The notes beneath the pieces are model-generated. The model was given only the letters and a program-made list of their open reading frames with translations. It made no database searches and was not told where the DNA came from. This document shows, one piece after another, positions 1-8,833 of a stretch of 24,845 bases of DNA (positions are counted from its first letter, which is position 1; the number at the start of each line of letters is the position of its first letter). Source of the stretch: Methylocapsa sp. GTDB lineage: Bacteria; Pseudomonadota; Alphaproteobacteria; Rhizobiales; Beijerinckiaceae. The DNA lies in the NCBI GenBank assembly GCA_003162995.1, contig PLUZ01000237.1, forward strand, positions 9,647-34,491, in the 5' to 3' direction. The position numbers were made by a program, and so were the translations under genes.

Positions 1-63
1 TACCGTGGTTTGGGCAAAATTGGGTATCGTTTAAAAACAAACTCCGACTGGCGGACGGGAATC

Positions 64-681
64 ATGGGTATCGAAGGGCACCACAAAATCAAAGCGCTGG
101 AAACCGGCGCGGCTGCCCTATCGAATCAGCTTGGCAAAACGGTACAACGTCTGCGTAAGGCCTATAATCTTTCGCTGTCCGATCTCTCCGAGCAATCGGG
201 CGTTGCCAAATCGATCATTAGTCAGATCGAGCGCAATGAGACCAACCCGACTCTTGCCACGATCTGGCGCCTTTCGCAAGCCCTCGATGTCTCGATCGAA
301 CGGGTGCTGCAGGCGGCTGACGACGGTCCCTTCTTGGAGAAATCCTCGCGTGGCGACACGCCGATGCTGGTCTCAGAAGACGGTAAGTGCCGGCTCGCCA
401 TCATCGGCTGGATCAAAACGGTCGAATGGCTGCAATGGTATGATTTTTCGGCCGATCCGGGTGGCGTTCTGGAGTCGGAGGCGCATCAGCGCGGCTCGGT
501 AGAAAGCCTATCTGTGAGCGAAGGGGAACTCGAAGTCGAAGTGGGCGGCGCAATCGAACGCGCCAAGGCCGGCGAGACCTTGCGCTATCGGTGCGACCGC
601 CCGCATGCGATCCGCAATGTGTCGCAAAAACTGGCCTCGGCCACAATGGTCTGCATTCTGAAGGCGGCGGCAATGGAATAG
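64..681 (+). CDS. XRE-family transcriptional regulator with C-terminal cupin domain
   Basis: A 205-residue DNA-binding regulator. Residues about 24-79 form a Cro/CI-type helix-turn-helix, with the typical sequence LSDLSEQSGVAKSIISQIER followed by NPTLATIWRLSQALDVS. The second half (about 120-200) has the spacing of a small cupin barrel (EAHQRGSVESLSVSEGELEV, then AGETLRYRCDRPHAIRN), which in this family senses a small ligand. I chose the ATG at 64 because a purine-rich GGACGGGA lies just upstream; the frame stays open to a TTG at 10 that would add 18 residues with no resemblance to the family. It stands alone here and converges on the Sel1-repeat gene. Family members control amino-acid, polyamine or metabolic genes, but neither target nor ligand can be read from this sequence. 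Confidence 0.88.
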   Translation: MGIEGHHKIKALETGAAALSNQLGKTVQRLRKAYNLSLSDLSEQSGVAKSIISQIERNETNPTLATIWRLSQALDVSIERVLQAADDGPFLEKSSRGDTPMLVSEDGKCRLAIIGWIKTVEWLQWYDFSADPGGVLESEAHQRGSVESLSVSEGELEVEVGGAIERAKAGETLRYRCDRPHAIRNVSQKLASATMVCILKAAAME

Positions 682-800
682 CTCGCGCGACATTCAATAG
701 TCCAGCGCGGTGCTGATGCCGGATGCTGCAAACCGGCCATTCGCGCCTCTGGATATCGAATGCGCGATTTCTACGCGGCATGGATTCTCCTGACATTTAG

Positions 801-842
801 AGCTATTCCCGATCAGAGGATTCCATCTGATCGGGAATAGCT
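801..842. terminator. Perfect 17-bp inverted repeat between convergent genes (repeat copy R1)
   Basis: AGCTATTCCCGATCAGA at 801-817 is the exact reverse complement of 826-842, with an 8-base loop. It lies between the stop of the XRE gene and the stop of the convergent Sel1 gene, so it could end transcription from both sides, although neither side has a clear T run. The right arm and its flank resemble 18170-18205, so it is probably also one copy of the dispersed hairpin-repeat family. Confidence 0.6.
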
Positions 843-861
843 CTGGAGAGCCAGGCCTTGC

Positions 862-3800
862 TCAGAGTCCCGAAACCTTCGGTTTGGCTGGCTGTGTTTG
901 TGTTGCCGGAGCGGCCTCCGGATGAGCGGCCGGCGGCGGGGCTTCGTTCGCCGCGCTTTGGATTTGGCGAGGCTCAAAAGCCGCTGCAGCTGCGTTGGCG
1001 GCGGCCAGTTCGGAACTCGTGAGCCGCGCGGCCACCTCGTCACGCTTTTTTGCAGCATCGGCATCGCCAGCCGCCGCGACGATCGCAAACCAAGTGTACG
1101 ACTTGACCAGGTCTTTCGGCAGCCCAAGGCCCCGCGCGAGCAAAACCGCTACATTATATTGGCTGTCGCGAATACCATACTCGGCCGCCTTGCCAAACCA
1201 TAACGCCGCGCTCGTGTAATTGGGCTTGCCATCGTTGCCTTCGACGGCGAGAACGCCGAGATTATGCATGGCGCGCGTGTTGCCCTTTTCGGCGGCGCGC
1301 TGATACAGATTTTTGGCCCGCTGCATATCCTGACTGACGCCGAGGCCCTTTTCGTACAGGGACGCGAGCCGGTATTCCGCCACCGCGAGACCTTGTTCCG
1401 CCGCCTTGCCATACCATTGCGCGGCCAATTCATAATTCCGCTCGGCGGCGTTACCTTCGGCGTAACGAACCGCGAGATCGAATTGCGCCACCGCATCGCC
1501 AGATTTGGCCTCCTCGAGAAGGTTCTTGACCGGCTCGGCAACGGCCGGGGCGGCCTTTACGGTTGATGCTCCCGCGGCGAGCGCCACCGGCACGGCGGTC
1601 TCAAGCAAGGCATTCGCGGGAACCATGGCGGTAGGAGGGCGTGGCCGCGAGGAACTACTCGCCATTGTGTTCCGGCCAAGGGTAGCGGCCACGATCGCAT
1701 CGCTGCCTGCGATCACGCGCGTTGCGGGATTGGAATTTCCGGCCATAAGATATCCGGAGCGTACGGCGCCATTCGCGGAAAAACCGGGGTCCGCCGGCGC
1801 TATGGGATCCAGCGGGACAGCCGCCTTAGTGGCCGCGACCTGGCCCCGGAGCGATTCGCCAGCTTGCGATTGGCGAGCCGGTAATTGGCTTGCTTGCGTT
1901 TGGGTTAGCGGCGTATTGCGTGGCACGCTTTGGCTTGCGAGAATCCTATTTCCGTACGCCTCGCCAGCGGCCGCTGGCTTCGCGCGTATGGCGCCCCGAT
2001 CGAACTGCTTCAGAAACTCCGGCACGAAATCGCCAAAACGGTTATGAGTGAGCGTCCTGGCCATGCCATAGGCGCCCATCGCTGCAAACAAAAGGACCCC
2101 GCCCATAACGAGGGGCCACTTATAGCGGACGAAGAGGCCCTGGCGGCGAATTGGGAGGGAGCCCTGCTCCGCTATGCCGTCATTGCCGATGGCGGATTTC
2201 GCCTCTGACCCATGCAGCTCCTTTTGTGCCGTTCGCGCTGCGCGGCGGGCGGCGGCGATGAAATCCGTGCGGCTCGTCCCTTCCTCGCGATCATGCGTGG
2301 CCTTGGGCGGCACGCTACTTTGTCCGCGGGATTCATACTCTTCGCCCCGGCCCGGAAAGCCATGGCCGGGTTCAATGAGAAAACTGGCGGCACCGTCGTC
2401 TCTTCCGCCGCCTTTTGTATCGCCATTTGCAGCATCCCCGGCCCGGAGCTTCCCGGCAGCTTGCACGCGATCTGCGGCAAATGCCTCCCCGGCTAGCAGA
2501 ATCTCCTTATCGCTCGCGCCCGGATCGCTGACGCCCGTCCTGATGACTCTGGCAGCCAATGACCCGTCCTGGCTATGATGGGCAAGGGACGTAAGGATAG
2601 GTGCGAAAGGGTCTAAAGATGAAGGGACAAGCCCGGAGTCGTGCAGGCCCGCCCCGCCCCTCGTGGCCTTTGCGATTTGTTCGATGGATTGCTGAATCTC
2701 GGTGAGGGCGAGGTTGGCACGCTGCCAAGTATCTTCGTGAAGGGCTCGCAGTTCCGTGATCTCGCGCAGAAATTGTTTCGTATCATCGCCATGCTCGCTC
2801 GTGGCTTTCATCAAGTCCGCCAGCGGCCCAGCCGCGGCCGCATTGGACAGGCTGCTCGCTATCCGGCGCGTCTCCTCGAGTTGAACCGATAGGCCGTTAA
2901 TTGCATGCTCAAGCGAAGTAAGCGAAGCACAGCCATCGCCGGCACGGTCGAGACGCCCGGCAAGATTGGCGATTCCCCGTTCCCGGGTAGCACCCGCCTG
3001 CTGGCTTTGATCTGTTTCTCGGACGAATTTGATCTTTTTGGCGGCGCTAGAGATCATATCCTTGAGTGTGTTTGTCTCGTTCGCCACAGCGGCTAAACCC
3101 GTTTCGAGCCGCGCCGCGAGTTGCCGGTGCGAGGTTTCGATCCGCTTAGTAAGTTCATCAAAATGGCCATGCTCGATTCGCGGCGCCGGAAACGTCTCGG
3201 AGACGCGATTCGGGGCTTCCCATCTCTCGATCAAGGGCCGTTGGGCTCTCTTGGACCCATTTTGCGCTAATGAAACCTGAAGATCGCGCGCGAGACGGTC
3301 GAATTGTTCTAGCGAACCAATGGAATCGCCATTCGGATTGGTTCTGGCACTAGCGCCCGCATTGCGGACCAGAGCTTCGCCGGCAACCCCGGCACCCTCC
3401 CCCTCTTCCGCGCCATGCACACTCGCCCTGCTGCCCCAGTCCAATCTGCTTGCGCCAGTGAAATCTGAGTCAACCCCCTCCCATGCGGTTTCAATCGGCC
3501 CGGCATGTGAAGGCCTGTCGTGGTCCGGCGCTATGACATGCGCATTCGATAATGTTTCTTTCACCTCCGGTAATATCCCGTCGCCGGCCCAGTGACCGCC
3601 GGTGTCCCGGACAGGCTCCTGCCCAGACAGTTCGCTTTCTTGGGGCTTTCCACGCCAAGCTCGCAACTCGGCTTCCAGCCTAGCCAGCGCGGCCTTTAGC
3701 GAATCATTGTCATCTGAGCCGCCATTCCGCAGCGTTGTCTCCAATTCATCCAGTTTTTGGATTAAATCCGCGCGCTTTTGGCGATCCGTTTCTTGCGTGG

Positions 3801-3966
3801 TCAAATCAGACGAAAGCATATTCGCGATCGCCGAAAAAATCCCGGCGGCCTGTTGCCAACCCCCAGCCGGGGTGGCTCCCTGGCCTTCCCCCGAGGCTTG
3901 GTCAGGCGCCTCTGGAACGCTCAAATTGAAGGAGCCAGCACTGCTCTTGGGAGAAATTGCCGACAC
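862..3966 (-). CDS. PodJ-like membrane protein with Sel1 repeats
   Basis: A 1034-residue protein with three parts. Residues 1 to about 610 are polar, Ala/Glu/Arg-rich and probably cytoplasmic, with stretches likely to form coiled coils (around 60-105, 260-300 and 350-420). One membrane helix follows at about 617-638, after a basic stop (RYKWPLVMGGVLLFAAMGAY). The periplasmic part has a Pro/Ala-rich linker and then four Sel1 repeats from about 823 to 970 (for example AEYRLASLYEKGLGVSQDM), ending in an Ala/Pro tail. This layout matches the polar organiser PodJ, but the typical Rhizobiales PodJ N-terminus and the C-terminal peptidoglycan-binding domain are not visible. It starts at GTG with AAAGG about 8 bases upstream. 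A role as a polar or envelope scaffold is inference. Confidence 0.8.
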   Translation of the reverse strand: MSAISPKSSAGSFNLSVPEAPDQASGEGQGATPAGGWQQAAGIFSAIANMLSSDLTTQETDRQKRADLIQKLDELETTLRNGGSDDNDSLKAALARLEAELRAWRGKPQESELSGQEPVRDTGGHWAGDGILPEVKETLSNAHVIAPDHDRPSHAGPIETAWEGVDSDFTGASRLDWGSRASVHGAEEGEGAGVAGEALVRNAGASARTNPNGDSIGSLEQFDRLARDLQVSLAQNGSKRAQRPLIERWEAPNRVSETFPAPRIEHGHFDELTKRIETSHRQLAARLETGLAAVANETNTLKDMISSAAKKIKFVRETDQSQQAGATRERGIANLAGRLDRAGDGCASLTSLEHAINGLSVQLEETRRIASSLSNAAAAGPLADLMKATSEHGDDTKQFLREITELRALHEDTWQRANLALTEIQQSIEQIAKATRGGAGLHDSGLVPSSLDPFAPILTSLAHHSQDGSLAARVIRTGVSDPGASDKEILLAGEAFAADRVQAAGKLRAGDAANGDTKGGGRDDGAASFLIEPGHGFPGRGEEYESRGQSSVPPKATHDREEGTSRTDFIAAARRAARTAQKELHGSEAKSAIGNDGIAEQGSLPIRRQGLFVRYKWPLVMGGVLLFAAMGAYGMARTLTHNRFGDFVPEFLKQFDRGAIRAKPAAAGEAYGNRILASQSVPRNTPLTQTQASQLPARQSQAGESLRGQVAATKAAVPLDPIAPADPGFSANGAVRSGYLMAGNSNPATRVIAGSDAIVAATLGRNTMASSSSRPRPPTAMVPANALLETAVPVALAAGASTVKAAPAVAEPVKNLLEEAKSGDAVAQFDLAVRYAEGNAAERNYELAAQWYGKAAEQGLAVAEYRLASLYEKGLGVSQDMQRAKNLYQRAAEKGNTRAMHNLGVLAVEGNDGKPNYTSAALWFGKAAEYGIRDSQYNVAVLLARGLGLPKDLVKSYTWFAIVAAAGDADAAKKRDEVAARLTSSELAAANAAAAAFEPRQIQSAANEAPPPAAHPEAAPATQTQPAKPKVSGL

Positions 3967-4374
3967 ACGCTACCTTTCATCGCCTAATAGCTAAAGAATT
4001 TCATCATTTTCGCGCCGCTGGCTTGTCCGGAGCGGACCATGACATCGGGCGTCGGAAGCGAGCCTTGCCTGATTTGGGTTCTCGCATGTTCATTCGGCCG
4101 AATATGCGTGTTGAACTCTCCAGATCTCACGGCGGCGTAATTCTTTGCTAAGCCCATTATGCGGCAAAGCCCCGGTGTGCGGCAAATTCCCATTCGCTCA
4201 ACCATAAAATTAGGCGGGTAGAATCATGCGCGGGTGCCCGCGGCCTGGGGCTTTGTGGGAGGGATTGTATATATTTAAAGATGTATACCATACGATTACA
4301 CTTTTTAGTTGTATTTTGATAAATATTCGCTATCCTTTGTTATGAAATTGATTATCGAGCAATTGGGATTGGCG
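3967..4374. other. Divergent intergenic region between Sel1 gene and MerR regulator
   Basis: This 408-base stretch separates two divergent genes. The left half is ordinary GC-rich sequence with one unconvincing 73-codon minus-strand frame (3984-4205). The right part, 4261-4340, is strikingly AT-rich and is the natural place for the MerR-gene promoter. It contains TGTATA twice (4266-4271 and 4282-4287) and an ACCATAC heptamer at 4287-4293 that also occurs upstream of the acyl-CoA dehydrogenase gene. Confidence 0.4.
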
Positions 4375-4881
4375 ATGGAAACGAACCCCCAACACGAAAC
4401 AGGGAGCTGGTTGCATCACGGCACCCGGCGCGAACATAGTGAAGCGGAAATACCCGGCGACGTTCCGGCCCTCGAAGGGACCTCGCGTCTATATTCAATT
4501 CGCGAAATGGCGCAGGATTTTCAGGTAAGCATCCGGACGCTCAGATTTTATGAAGACCGCGGCTTATTGCACCCGCGCCGGGAAGGCACCAATCGCCGGT
4601 ATGATTCCCGCGACAGGCTTTGCCTAAAGATGATTCTTAAGGGCAAAACCCTCGGATTCACACTGTCCGAGATTGCCGACATCCTTGCCAGCGGAATGGA
4701 TGATTCCGGCAAGATGGAGCTCGAAATGGGTCTATTGCCGGAACAGATCACCGCGCAGATTGACTACCTCCAACGCCAGCGCAGCCAAATCGATGAGGCG
4801 ATCAAAACCCTGTGCAAGGCCCAAAGTCGCATGCTCGAATTACCCAAGCAAGGTGAGGGCCCTGATCGATCCGGCCATTAG
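4375..4881 (+). CDS. MerR-family transcriptional regulator
   Basis: A 168-residue regulator. After about 38 polar residues comes a MerR winged helix-turn-helix (YSIREMAQDFQVSIRTLRFY, EDRGLLHPRREG, then RRYDSRDRLCLKMILKGK), with the second helical part TLSEIADILASG. A C-terminal helix (about 125-155, ITAQIDYLQRQRSQIDEAIK) is the antiparallel dimerisation coiled coil of the family. No metal-binding cysteine pattern is present, which argues against a metal or SoxR-type sensor. MerR proteins of this kind often sit beside acyl-CoA degradation genes in proteobacteria (LiuR-like), and the downstream cluster fits. The start is uncertain: ATG 4375 was taken, but ATG 4342 and TTG 4309 are in frame and no strong ribosome binding site decides it. 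Confidence 0.85.
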   Translation: METNPQHETGSWLHHGTRREHSEAEIPGDVPALEGTSRLYSIREMAQDFQVSIRTLRFYEDRGLLHPRREGTNRRYDSRDRLCLKMILKGKTLGFTLSEIADILASGMDDSGKMELEMGLLPEQITAQIDYLQRQRSQIDEAIKTLCKAQSRMLELPKQGEGPDRSGH

Positions 4882-5070
4882 CCGAACCCCGTTTTATGCC
4901 GCTGGCCAACGCCGGCGCAGGCTTTCTCGGCGTCCGTGATTTCCTTATTTTAAGCTTGATCTTAAGAAAGCTGCAGACTTTCCGGAGAAGATCATGAGTC
5001 AAATCAAAGAGACACTTTAATCAAAGAGATACAGAGAGAGGTGATTCTCCTTGAAGTCATCCCACTCTTG

Positions 5071-5193
5071 GGCGAGTTTTGAAATAGTTGCTCGACTTTT
5101 TCGATTCTGACATGCTCCAACTCTTAGAATCTGAGTGCTTCACGATCTTATAAAAGTTGGCGAGTTTTTAGGTGAGATAATGCGGCAAAACAA
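5071..5193. repeat. Composite intergenic repeat R2
   Basis: The segment around 5089-5140 aligns with 18113-18160 (both contain GCTCG, a CTTTT run, TTTCG or TTCGG, TGAC, TGCTCCA and CTCTT in the same order). It folds: CCAACTCTTA at 5118-5127 pairs, with one mismatch, with the segment ending AAAGTTGG at 5160. A 10-base direct repeat GGCGAGTTTT flanks the core at 5071-5080 and 5159-5168. The right end, ATGCGGCAAAACAA at 5180-5193, recurs exactly in reverse orientation at 23692-23705. Confidence 0.6.
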
Positions 5194-5378
5194 ATAGGAG
5201 AGTTTATGCGCGATTCAATTTGGAGCGATCATGGTCTCAACTGTCCATTGTTCCGGGCGCATCAGGAGTCTGCATCTGCTCCCGCCAAATTCCGGCGCCA
5301 GCGGCACGGCGTCCAGAGTGCATGCCCTGCAGATGGACTTATATCGTCGAAAATGAAGCGCTCGGCGCCAAAGAATTG

Positions 5379-5430
5379 GAGCATGATCTGATCGAAAAAG
5401 TCGCGCAAGTATTTCGGAACATGTTCTAGG
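5379..5430. repeat. Dispersed intergenic repeat R3
   Basis: This begins GAGCATGATCTGATCGAAAA and ends CATGTTCTAGG. It matches the copy at 23702-23750 along its length: GCATGATCT, then AAAAAGTC, then a GCAA core, then TTTCGG or TTTTGGG, then ATG and TCTAGGCG. The ends are roughly complementary, so it can form a long imperfect hairpin. Such elements are common between genes in Rhizobiales. Confidence 0.6.
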
Positions 5431-5717
5431 CGCCGGATGCAATCCCGAACCAATACCGGGCCAAACCGGTATCCACCTTGCGAACATTGCCAGGCGAAGA
5501 AGGTATATAAGGAGAGCAATCCCTGTAAGCCGAATGAGATGATCGCTCCCATGGACGCGTCCCAGCGCCAAGGAAGCGCCACCGAAGCGGGATGACTGTC
5601 ACTAAACAATTGTGCAAGGCGCGTTTGCTGGACACCCCATCAGCAACTATATAGACATTAACCATACAGACATCGAAAGCGCATGCGCCGGTTAGAGAAG
5701 AGCCGTGAGGACATTCC

Positions 5718-7511
5718 ATGCCGAGTTACAAGGCGCCCGTCGAAGAAATCCTGTTCCTGCTCAGCGATGTTTTTCCGATTCAGCGTTACAATAATTTGCC
5801 CGGCTTCGCCGAAGCCACGCCCGATCTCATCGAGGCCATTCTATCGGAAGCCGCGAAACTCTGCGAGGAAACGCTGCTTCCCTTAAATCAGCCGGGCGAC
5901 CGCACGGGATGTATTCGCAATAAGGATGGCTCCGTTGCAACACCGCGAGGGTTCAAGGAAGCCTATCGTGCTTTCGTCGCGGGCGGCTGGGTCGGTCTTT
6001 CCGCCGATCCCAATTTGGGCGGCCAGGGGCTGCCTTACACGCTCGCCGCGATCGTCAATGAATTCGCGAGTTCCGCGAATATGGCTTTCGCAATGTATCC
6101 GGGCCTGAGCCAAGGCGCCCTTGCCGCATTGCTGACGCATGGCACGGATGCGCAAAAAAAGATTTTCGTACCAAAACTGATCAGCGGCGATTGGTCGGGC
6201 ACGATGAACCTCACCGAGTCGCATTGCGGCACCGATCTTGGCCTCCTCAAAGCCAAAGCCGTCCCCAATGGCGACGCCTCCTACGCGGTTTTTGGTGAAA
6301 AAATCTTCATCTCGGCTGGCGAGCATGATCTGGCCGAAAATATCATTCATCTCGTGCTTGCCCGCATCGAGGGGGCGCCCGCCGGCGTCAAAGGCATCTC
6401 GCTTTTCGTCGTGCCCAAAATCCTGATCGAAGCAGACGGGTCGCTCGGCGCTGCCAACAAGGTGACCTGCGGCTCGCTCGAGCACAAGATGGGCATTCAT
6501 GCCAATGCCACCTGCGTGATGAATTACGATGGCGCCAAGGGCTGGCTCGTGGGCGAGCCGAATAGAGGCTTGAACGCCATGTTCGTGATGATGAACGAGG
6601 CGCGTCTCGGTGTCGCGATCCAAGGCTTGGCGGTCTCGGAGGTGGCCTATCAGAATGCCGCCGCCTATGCCAAGGAGCGCTTGCAAGGCCGCTCATTGGC
6701 GGGGCCAAAATACCCGGAGAAACCCGCCGATCCGATCATCGTTCACCCCGACGTGCGGCGCAATTTAATGACGATCCGCGCTTTCAATGAGGCGGCGCGT
6801 GCCCTTGTGATTTGGACCGCGCTCAAGAGCGACATCGCGCATAGATCCGCCGATAAGTCCGAAGTCCAGGCCGCGGCGGACTGTTTAGGGCTGCTCACGC
6901 CGGTGCTGAAAGGTGTGCTCACCGATATCGGCTTCGACAACACGGTCAAGGCCCAGCAAGTCCTCGGCGGCCACGGCTATATCGAGGAATGGGGCATGGA
7001 GCAATTCGTCCGCGATGCCCGCATAGCGATGATCTACGAAGGCGCCAATGGCATTCAGGCGCTCGATCTCGTTGGCCGCAAGCTTGCCAAGGACGGCGGC
7101 CGCGCGGTCATCGCATTCTTCGGCGAGGTCAAGTCCTTCATCAAGGACAATGAGGGCGATGCCGCTTTGGCGCCTTATCTCACCGGCCTGAAGCAAGGCC
7201 TCGCTCATCTCGAACAGGCGACCTTGTGGTTCATGCAAAACGCGATTGCCAAGCCCGACAATGCGGGCGCTGGCTCCTATGATTATATGCATCTCTTCGG
7301 GCTGGTCGCGCTTGGCTTCATGTGGGCGCAAATCGCCAAGGCTGCCCTCGCGATCAAACCCGCGGGCAATGGAGATGCTGCCGCAATGGATGCGAAACTG
7401 CTGCTGGCCAAATATTTCATGGAGCGCATCATGCCCGAGTCGGGCGCCCATCTCGCCCGCATCTCCACCGGTGCCGCGACGATGATGGCGTTGGAAGCCG
7501 AGCAGTTTTGA
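5718..7511 (+). CDS. FAD-dependent acyl-CoA dehydrogenase (FadE/DmdC-type, about 600 residues)
   Basis: A 597-residue flavoprotein that would introduce the trans-2 double bond into an acyl-CoA, the first step of beta-oxidation. The order is an N-terminal extension (about 1-40), the all-helical N-domain, a beta-domain with the FAD/substrate motif NLTESHCGTDLG (about 161-172), the C-terminal helical domain with QQVLGGHGYIEEWGMEQFVR, and an extra C-terminal domain (about 470-590) seen in the long subfamily that includes DmdC. Glu441 in MIYEGANGIQ corresponds to the catalytic base. GAGG lies 8 bases before the ATG. It leads a cluster with the thiolase, metallopeptidase and FadJ genes. The chain length or special acyl group of the substrate cannot be decided from sequence alone. 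Confidence 0.95.
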   Translation: MPSYKAPVEEILFLLSDVFPIQRYNNLPGFAEATPDLIEAILSEAAKLCEETLLPLNQPGDRTGCIRNKDGSVATPRGFKEAYRAFVAGGWVGLSADPNLGGQGLPYTLAAIVNEFASSANMAFAMYPGLSQGALAALLTHGTDAQKKIFVPKLISGDWSGTMNLTESHCGTDLGLLKAKAVPNGDASYAVFGEKIFISAGEHDLAENIIHLVLARIEGAPAGVKGISLFVVPKILIEADGSLGAANKVTCGSLEHKMGIHANATCVMNYDGAKGWLVGEPNRGLNAMFVMMNEARLGVAIQGLAVSEVAYQNAAAYAKERLQGRSLAGPKYPEKPADPIIVHPDVRRNLMTIRAFNEAARALVIWTALKSDIAHRSADKSEVQAAADCLGLLTPVLKGVLTDIGFDNTVKAQQVLGGHGYIEEWGMEQFVRDARIAMIYEGANGIQALDLVGRKLAKDGGRAVIAFFGEVKSFIKDNEGDAALAPYLTGLKQGLAHLEQATLWFMQNAIAKPDNAGAGSYDYMHLFGLVALGFMWAQIAKAALAIKPAGNGDAAAMDAKLLLAKYFMERIMPESGAHLARISTGAATMMALEAEQF

Positions 7512-7559
7512 GTGTTGCACTCGCTGCGCAGTAACATGAACCAAGACCGGGAGGACAAG

Positions 7560-8768
7560 GTGCCCGAAGCTTTCATTTACGATCATGTTCGCACGCCGCG
7601 CGGACGCGGCAAGCCTGACGGAGCGCTGCACGAGGTCTCGACCCTCGGGCTCGCCACGACGGTGCTGCGGGCCATCAAGGAGCGCGGCGATCTCGACACG
7701 CATCTCGTCGATGATATTGTGCTCGGCTGCGTCGATCCCGTTGGCGAGGCGGGCGGCGACATCGCCCGCGCGGCGGCGCTCACTGCAGACTATGGCAACC
7801 ATGTGCCGGGCGTTCAGATCAATCGTTTCTGTGCCTCCGGCCTCGATGCGATCAATTTCGCCGCTGCGCAAATCATGGCCGGGCAACATAGTCTTACCGT
7901 TGGCGGCGGCGTCGAATCAATGAGCCGCGTCGGCATCGGCGCCTCAGGGGGAGCCTGGCCGGTCGATCCCGCGATCGCGATCAAATCCTATTTCATGCCA
8001 CAGGGCGTTTCCGCCGATCTCATCGCGACGAAATATGGATTTTCCCGCGACGACGTCGATCAATACGCAGTCTCTTCGCAACAACGCGCGGCAAAAGCCT
8101 GGAGCGAGGACCGCTTCAAAAATTCTATCGTGCCGGTGCGCGACATCAATGGCATTACCCTTCTCGATCGCGACGAACATATGCGGCCTTCGACAGACAT
8201 GCAGTCGCTCGCCGCGCTGAAACCCTCTTTCACGATGATGGGGGAGCAAGGCGGTTTCGACGCGGTGGCGGTCGACGCCCATCCCGAAGTGGAGAAGGTT
8301 CTGCATATCCATCACGCCGGCAATTCGTCGGGGATAGTGGATGGCGCCGCCGCGGTCCTCATCGGTTCGGCCGAAGCCGGGCGGGCCATGGCGCGAAAGC
8401 CGCGTGGAAAAATTCGCGCCTTCGCCAATATTGGCTCGGAACCGGCGATGATGCTGACGGGTCCCGTCGATGTCACCAAGAAAGTTTTGGCACGCGCCGG
8501 CATGACGCTCGATGACATCGATCTTTTCGAGGTCAATGAAGCCTTTGCCTCCGTCGTGCTGCGGTTCGCTCAAGCCTTCGATCTCGACATGACAAGGCTC
8601 AATGTCAATGGCGGCGCGATCGCGATGGGTCATCCACTTGGCGCGACCGGTGCCATGCTGCTTGGCACGGCGCTCGACGAACTCGAACGCTTAGGCAAGG
8701 CGACGGCGCTCATCACGCTCTGCATTGGAGCCGGCATGGGCACCGCGACGATCATCGAACGAGTGTAA
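7560..8768 (+). CDS. Acetyl-CoA acyltransferase (thiolase)
   Basis: A 402-residue thiolase that cleaves 3-ketoacyl-CoA to acetyl-CoA and a shortened acyl-CoA, or condenses two acetyl-CoA. All active-site residues are visible: nucleophile Cys91 in NRFCASGLD, the substrate-site loop [15 protein letters not shown], His358 in [15 protein letters not shown] and Cys388 in TLCIGAGMG. The start is GTG 7560, preceded by GGAGGA at 4-base spacing; it gives the usual family N-terminus [20 protein letters not shown]. An in-frame TTG at 7512 and ATG at 7536 are less likely. It lies 48 bases after the acyl-CoA dehydrogenase stop and probably shares its transcript. The FadA/FadI-like role in beta-oxidation follows from the context. 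Confidence 0.95.
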   Translation: MPEAFIYDHVRTPRGRGKPDGALHEVSTLGLATTVLRAIKERGDLDTHLVDDIVLGCVDPVGEAGGDIARAAALTADYGNHVPGVQINRFCASGLDAINFAAAQIMAGQHSLTVGGGVESMSRVGIGASGGAWPVDPAIAIKSYFMPQGVSADLIATKYGFSRDDVDQYAVSSQQRAAKAWSEDRFKNSIVPVRDINGITLLDRDEHMRPSTDMQSLAALKPSFTMMGEQGGFDAVAVDAHPEVEKVLHIHHAGNSSGIVDGAAAVLIGSAEAGRAMARKPRGKIRAFANIGSEPAMMLTGPVDVTKKVLARAGMTLDDIDLFEVNEAFASVVLRFAQAFDLDMTRLNVNGGAIAMGHPLGATGAMLLGTALDELERLGKATALITLCIGAGMGTATIIERV

Positions 8769-8833
8769 TCACTGCTTTGAGGACAAGACTTGAACGCGCT
8801 AATTTTACGGCGCCTTTGGAGAGAGATATTTGA

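Larger units (their letters stand above)
4882..5717. other. 836-base non-coding gap carrying diverged repeats
   Basis: No convincing gene lies here. A weak hairpin (TTAAG/CTTAA around 4951-4966) follows the MerR stop. Positions 5071-5193 hold a composite repeat (R2) and 5379-5430 a second repeat type (R3). The only frames on either strand (5206-5391 plus, 5215-5609 minus) run through R3 and show no family likeness. The last 70 bases should hold the promoter and leader of the acyl-CoA dehydrogenase gene. Confidence 0.6.

Noticed and set aside
3984..4205. 73-codon minus-strand frame just upstream of the Sel1-repeat gene
   Set aside because: Position would suit a small co-transcribed gene, but there is no ribosome binding site and no recognisable protein pattern.
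5206..5391. 61-codon plus frame with a fair ribosome binding site (GGAGAG)
   Set aside because: It ends inside repeat R3 and its translation is compositionally random; overlapping frames in the same stretch look equally open.
5262..5609. Minus-strand frame with a membrane-helix-like stretch
   Set aside because: Its middle is merely the translation of repeat R3, and three overlapping frames of similar length exist; no family likeness.
6885..7889. 334-codon minus-strand frame across the acyl-CoA dehydrogenase and thiolase genes
   Set aside because: It is antisense to two clearly conserved enzymes with complete motifs; long antisense frames are expected at this GC content and the translation resembles no family.
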